Positions 60,089 to 64,000 of a stretch of 64,000 bases of DNA are shown in pieces (within the stretch, counting starts at the first letter, position 1; every line of letters starts with the position of its first letter). Below the pieces are notes generated by a model that was not told where the DNA came from, searched no databases, and was given only the letters and a program-made list of their open reading frames with translations. The position numbers and the translations under genes are program-made. Source of the stretch: Pycnococcus provasolii. Taxonomy: Eukaryota; Chlorophyta; Pseudoscourfieldiophyceae; Pseudoscourfieldiales. The stretch covers positions 682,001 through 746,000 of the forward strand of contig CP150557.1 in the NCBI GenBank assembly GCA_049487715.1. Reading direction: 5' to 3'.

Positions 60089-60898
60089 ATGGCGGTGGCG
60101 ACGCGCTCTCGCTCCAACCAAAACAAGAAAGGAATGTTTGCAAGGCACGCACAAGTGCTCATGTACATACCCAACCTCATTGGGTACGCGCGCGTCGCCT
60201 TGACGATCGTCGCGCTCGCCGTCGCACACAGCACACCCAACGTCACGCTCGCGCTTTACCTGTGCTCGTTCGTGCTCGACGAACTCGACGGGCGCGCTGC
60301 ACGAGCATTCAACCAAAGCAGCACGTTCGGGGCCGTTCTGGACATGGTCACAGACAGACTCAGCACCGCGGGTCTTCTGTTTGTTGTCGGAACTGTCGTC
60401 GCCCAGACGGGCGGCGCGTGGCACAGACGCTCGATGCCGCTTGCCCTGCTGTGGCTGGACTTGGCCAGTCACTGGTATCACTGCCAGGCTTCGGCGATGG
60501 CTGGAAGCCACCACAAAGTGCGCTTTGCTCAAGCGCGTGGACTGCTCGCATTCTACTACAATAAGCGCATCTTCATGGGTGCGCTTTGCATTGGCGCGGA
60601 AGTTGCCGTCGTCGCGTGGTACGCGGCACTTTGGAAAGCGGATACGTGTTGGCTAGCTCAACCTGCACCACACGCCTTGACGAAAGCAGTGCCGGCGGCT
60701 CTGTTAGAAGTGATAGCAAGGCTCTTCGTTGCCGACGACGCACGAGGCGCCGCTGCGGAGGCGCAGAACGCAAGCACGGCGCTCGTGCTCCTAGCGGTGG
60801 CTGTGCCAATCAGTGCCGTCAAGCAGTACGTAAACGTTCTGCAGCTCTCGCGTGCGGTATCTGACCTCATTGAAATCGACAGGTCTCACGAAAAGTAA
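60089..60898 (+). CDS. PIS1: CDP-alcohol phosphatidyltransferase, PI synthase type
   Basis: 269 residues from the ATG at 60089; the upstream frame lacks protein-like sequence. The CDP-alcohol motif DG-X2-AR-X8-G-X3-D-X3-D is complete (DELDGRAARAFNQSSTFG then AVLDMVTDR). About five to six membrane helices surround it, starting YIPNLIGYARVALTIVALAV. Similarity to phosphatidylinositol synthases is best (LIGYARV, DMVTDRLSTAGLL), so it probably makes PI from CDP-diacylglycerol and inositol in the ER. The C-terminal part is Ala-rich. TGTAA lies just after the stop. Confidence 0.88.
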   Translation: MAVATRSRSNQNKKGMFARHAQVLMYIPNLIGYARVALTIVALAVAHSTPNVTLALYLCSFVLDELDGRAARAFNQSSTFGAVLDMVTDRLSTAGLLFVVGTVVAQTGGAWHRRSMPLALLWLDLASHWYHCQASAMAGSHHKVRFAQARGLLAFYYNKRIFMGALCIGAEVAVVAWYAALWKADTCWLAQPAPHALTKAVPAALLEVIARLFVADDARGAAAEAQNASTALVLLAVAVPISAVKQYVNVLQLSRAVSDLIEIDRSHEK

Positions 60899-61039
60899 CT
60901 GCGAAAGTGTAAAAAGCTGTTTATTTTCTATTATTGAAACTACTGTATTCTTACTGAACATTGTTAAGTCAAATCCAGATGACGTCGTTCTCCGAATCGG
61001 AGACCGCCGTTCTCCACAAACTTCTATTTATAGTACTGC

Positions 61040-63733
61040 CTATCGAATGTCCACAACGACTGGGATCTCCGCCGTAGTCGCGGTCGCGTCGCAGCGCACG
61101 ACGAGGTTGCCCATCTGCAGCGCATCGCAAGCTTGACAGCAAATCAAGCGCCACGTAAGCCTGGCCTCGGTGCCAGCTGCCACGTCGATGGTTCGCGCAC
61201 GCGAGCCTGCCCACACACTCTGCGTATTCGCCTTGTGCAGCTCTACACGAAGTGCCATAGATGCTGCCGCTGTGATCACGAGCGTCACGTCAAATGGCGC
61301 ACCACGAAGAGGCGACGCTTCTGGTATTTCCAAGCGAAGCGTTGCATTTGTCACGCTTCCAACTGGCGCGAGAGGTGCCGAATCTGCTTGCTCCACCGCA
61401 GGTGCTGGCGCTGGCGCTGGCGCAGGTTCGGCAGCGGCGACAGCCGGCTCCGGCGCCGGAATCAGCGTCGCGTTCACCTCCGAAGCAGGCGGCGGCTGTG
61501 CAGATGCCAATTCGGAGGCGGCGCGTCGCAGCGTGGGAGCCGCATCGTCGGCACCTGGCGCAGACAGGACGCTCGCCGGAACGAAGCGCTTGCCGACGGA
61601 ATCGAGGTCCGTGCGCCACAAGTGCTCGAAGCTCACCCTCGACTGCGCGGACTCGAGCAGAAGGCGGATTGGCCGCGCGCCATCTTTCGCGCCCTCCACG
61701 CGAAATTTGACCAGGGTGGATGCACCTGGTTCCAATTCGCACGCACCCGTTGTTGATGTTGTTACCGCACCACCCGGCTCAGCAGCCACCTCCAGTGTCG
61801 CTCGCTGCAGTGGCAAAGAAAGCGGCAGCCTGCTCTCGACGCGAGCCGTGAATTCTTCGTCGCCCGTCCACGACGCGCAGACGATCAGTACGCCTGGCGC
61901 GACGAGACGGGTCTCGTCGCCGCCCGACGACGACAGCGACACGAGCATGAGAATTTCCGGCGCTTCGTCGTTGCCGTCGCGCTCGCCGAGCGAGGCAAAT
62001 GTGCTAGCCTGCAGAGCACTTCTCACTTCAGGCTCCATCGACGTACTGCACGCGCAAAGCTCCAGGCTCGCCGCGGCGTGCTTCGCACCAAGGCCTTGCT
62101 TGCCAAGCACGCCGCGGTATGCGGAGAGCGCCTCGGTGCGCAGCCCATCCGCGCGCTCCCTTCGATACAGCGGCAGCGCACTCTCGAGAAGCCGCTGGGC
62201 CTCCGCGAGCGACTCGTCTCCCGTTCCATGCAGCTCCTGCTCCTGCGCGTACGCTACCGCCACTGCCGCGCGGTACCGCTCGCAGCTCCGTGAGTCGTAC
62301 AGAGCGTAGGCTGCATGCAGCATATCGTTCACGATGGCGTGCGTCGTCTTCTCACCGCCATCGTCGCCGTCCGTTGCACCGCCGTCCGCGTGCGCCTCGA
62401 GAGCACAAATGTACGCGAGGTACTCGTCCCAACCCACGACACTTCCGTCCGCGGATGCGAAGGTGCCAAGGTGCACGCCATCGCTGACACCAAGCTGAGC
62501 GTGCGCCTGCGGCGTCGCCGGCACGAGCACCAGGCCAGCTTCGAGAGCGGACTTGTATCCGCGCCGGCGCTGCCACAGGATGCGTGCTGCGGCGTCGTGC
62601 AGGCGTGCGGCGGCGAAGCGGCACGCGTCGTGGTTCGCACCCGCCGTGAGCAGAGCACGGGAGCCGCGCTCGCACTGCCGTGAAAGCCACGCGGCGTGGC
62701 GCGCGCGAAGCACGCGCGGCAGGCTCGCGAAGTTGCTACCGCCTGGCGTGCGAAAGAAGCGCACGTGCGTGTCAACGAGCTTGCGAAGTTCGCCACCCGG
62801 ATCGCCAGGAGGCAGTCCCGGTGTCGCAGCGTGCAGCACGCACAGCTTGTCGAACAGCAGAGTTGCCATGGCACGACACTCTTCCAGTGGCATGGCAAAC
62901 TTCTCCGGTGGTGGAGACGTTTGCCCAGCCTCTACCCTCGACGTGCCGAGCTCGTGCAGCAGACTCTTCACGAAGCCGTACGCGAGCGCGTAGTGCTTCC
63001 CGGCGTTCTGCACGTCGCCCACAACCTCAAGGAAAAACCCAAGCTTAAAGTGCGCGTTCACCGCTGAAGGTGCGGGCAGTGGCATTCCGTGAGCGGCAAG
63101 CTCCGCCGTCATGCTGGTAAGGTGCGCCTTCCGCCTTCTTGCCTCGTCACGGTAGAATCCCATGCTAAGTTCGCTGGCGAGCGTGACGAGAGGCGCCGCG
63201 CTACCCGGCTGGCTGAGGTTTGGCACGACGACGAGGCTTCGCGCGTCGAGGTCCGCGCGTCGGCGCAGCGCTGCAAGCCGTTCCTCGGGAACCGCGCCCG
63301 CGCCGACGACGGCGATAAGCATGGGTGCCGATCTTCGGTTCGTCGCGAGGCGCACGGCGTCGAGCTGCGCGCAGAGCTGCGCCCAGCTCGCGGGATCAGC
63401 GGACGCCGCCGCGGCAGTTGCGACGAAGACGGCAAGCCCCGGACGCTGCGTTCTCTGCCTGGCGAGCCAGTTCGTTTTCAGGAGTTGCAGCGGGTACTGC
63501 ATCGCCGTTGCAGGTGTGGCGTTGACGTGCGCGGGTGCGCGTCGTTTGCGTGGCGGGTAGAGGGCGGTCATGGAGGCGATGGGTGCGGTGATGCACTGCA
63601 CTGAGTTTTGCGTCGCGGTGGTGAGAAGGTGGCTGAGCGCGTCGGCGTGCGAGGCATCCTGCGCGTCTGGCCCAGGCGACCCCGGAGGCGGGTGGGCGCA
63701 CACGATGCTGACCAGCGCGCGCTCCTCCGCCAT
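61040..63733 (-). CDS. TRAPPC11: TRAPP complex subunit 11 (foie gras)
   Basis: 897 residues. The foie-gras domain is visible in the middle: SELSMGFYRDEARRRKAHLT then NAHFKLGFFLEVVGDVQNAG and KHYALAYGFVKSLL. TPR-like helices and a beta-rich C-terminal half with Ala/Pro linkers (gryzun-like, VTLVITAAASMALRVEL) follow. TRAPPC11 belongs to the TRAPPIII tethering complex and acts in ER-Golgi traffic and autophagy. It is somewhat shorter than human TRAPPC11 (about 1130). An ATTCGGGG/GGGGTTT element lies in its upstream region. Confidence 0.8.
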   Translation of the reverse strand: MAEERALVSIVCAHPPPGSPGPDAQDASHADALSHLLTTATQNSVQCITAPIASMTALYPPRKRRAPAHVNATPATAMQYPLQLLKTNWLARQRTQRPGLAVFVATAAAASADPASWAQLCAQLDAVRLATNRRSAPMLIAVVGAGAVPEERLAALRRRADLDARSLVVVPNLSQPGSAAPLVTLASELSMGFYRDEARRRKAHLTSMTAELAAHGMPLPAPSAVNAHFKLGFFLEVVGDVQNAGKHYALAYGFVKSLLHELGTSRVEAGQTSPPPEKFAMPLEECRAMATLLFDKLCVLHAATPGLPPGDPGGELRKLVDTHVRFFRTPGGSNFASLPRVLRARHAAWLSRQCERGSRALLTAGANHDACRFAAARLHDAAARILWQRRRGYKSALEAGLVLVPATPQAHAQLGVSDGVHLGTFASADGSVVGWDEYLAYICALEAHADGGATDGDDGGEKTTHAIVNDMLHAAYALYDSRSCERYRAAVAVAYAQEQELHGTGDESLAEAQRLLESALPLYRRERADGLRTEALSAYRGVLGKQGLGAKHAAASLELCACSTSMEPEVRSALQASTFASLGERDGNDEAPEILMLVSLSSSGGDETRLVAPGVLIVCASWTGDEEFTARVESRLPLSLPLQRATLEVAAEPGGAVTTSTTGACELEPGASTLVKFRVEGAKDGARPIRLLLESAQSRVSFEHLWRTDLDSVGKRFVPASVLSAPGADDAAPTLRRAASELASAQPPPASEVNATLIPAPEPAVAAAEPAPAPAPAPAVEQADSAPLAPVGSVTNATLRLEIPEASPLRGAPFDVTLVITAAASMALRVELHKANTQSVWAGSRARTIDVAAGTEARLTWRLICCQACDALQMGNLVVRCDATATTAEIPVVVDIR

Positions 63734-64000
63734 GGCGGGAGGGGGAGGGAATGAATGACGGGCGTTTGGGAAAAATCAGGGGTTGAGTTAGGGGCGAGGC
63801 GTTTTAGGGGTTTGGATTCGGGGATATTTATATTTTTTTTTTCGGTTGGCGTCGTGGACTCGTGGCCTTCTCCAGATCCTTCTAAGGATTCGGAGCAATC
63901 GAGCGGTTGAAGATCTCCTCTTTTTTTTGTGTTGTGTGACCCCGCCGGGGCCTTTTTTCCCGTCATTTCACTTCACTTCCTTCGCTTCGTTTCGTTCTTA
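63734..64000. promoter_or_regulatory. Upstream region of TRAPPC11
   Basis: Contains TTAGGGG and TTTTAGGGGTTTGGATTCGGGG at about 63787-63823, poly-T runs and a TTCGCTTCGTTTCG run at the window end resembling the one before CNNM. No gene seen. Confidence 0.5.

Overview
The window is nuclear DNA from a compact, intron-poor eukaryote, most likely a unicellular green alga of the prasinophyte or core-chlorophyte type. The evidence is as follows. ORC1 carries a PHD finger next to its BAH region, which is a plant-lineage arrangement. Two proteins belong to plastid families (DUF3172 and DUF1995). Several proteins have transit-peptide-like N-termini. Many stop codons are followed closely by TGTAA, the chlorophyte poly(A) signal. 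ODAD3 (outer dynein arm docking) and CFAP410 imply a flagellated stage. I cannot name the genus.

Bases 1-13.9 kb are gene-poor and carry mobile-element debris. They hold a 5'-truncated relic resembling a KDZ transposase (490-1175), a PPK2-type polyphosphate kinase, a secreted thioredoxin-like protein, a 1.7-kb spacer with nested inverted repeats, and an EF-hand membrane protein. An acidic-protein gene follows whose introns are full of GCCTGACACAC repeats. It ends in a 103-bp sequence identical to the end of the KDZ-like relic 11 kb away. Next come a retrotransposon Gag-like zinc-knuckle exon and a small acidic ORF.

From 13.9 kb to the end the window is densely packed with housekeeping genes that mostly alternate in strand. 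They cover membrane proteins (LMBD2-like, a BK-like channel, CNNM, a six-pass protein), cell cycle and replication (DP, ORC1), cilia (ODAD3, CFAP410), translation and ribosome biogenesis (ProRS, RPL14, a ZNF593/Bud20-like protein), ER and trafficking (EMC10, TRAPPC11, a mid-SUN protein), lipid and inositol metabolism (a CDP-alcohol phosphatidyltransferase, a 5-phosphatase, a sterol-desaturase relative), GT8, PNP, PP2C and a lone lipoyl-domain protein.

The most striking non-coding pattern is short interstitial telomere-type tracts (TTAGGG/TTTAGGG) and related GGGGTTT repeats. They sit almost only in upstream regions, mainly in the shared promoters of divergent gene pairs. No rRNA, tRNA, CRISPR array or prokaryotic operon was found.
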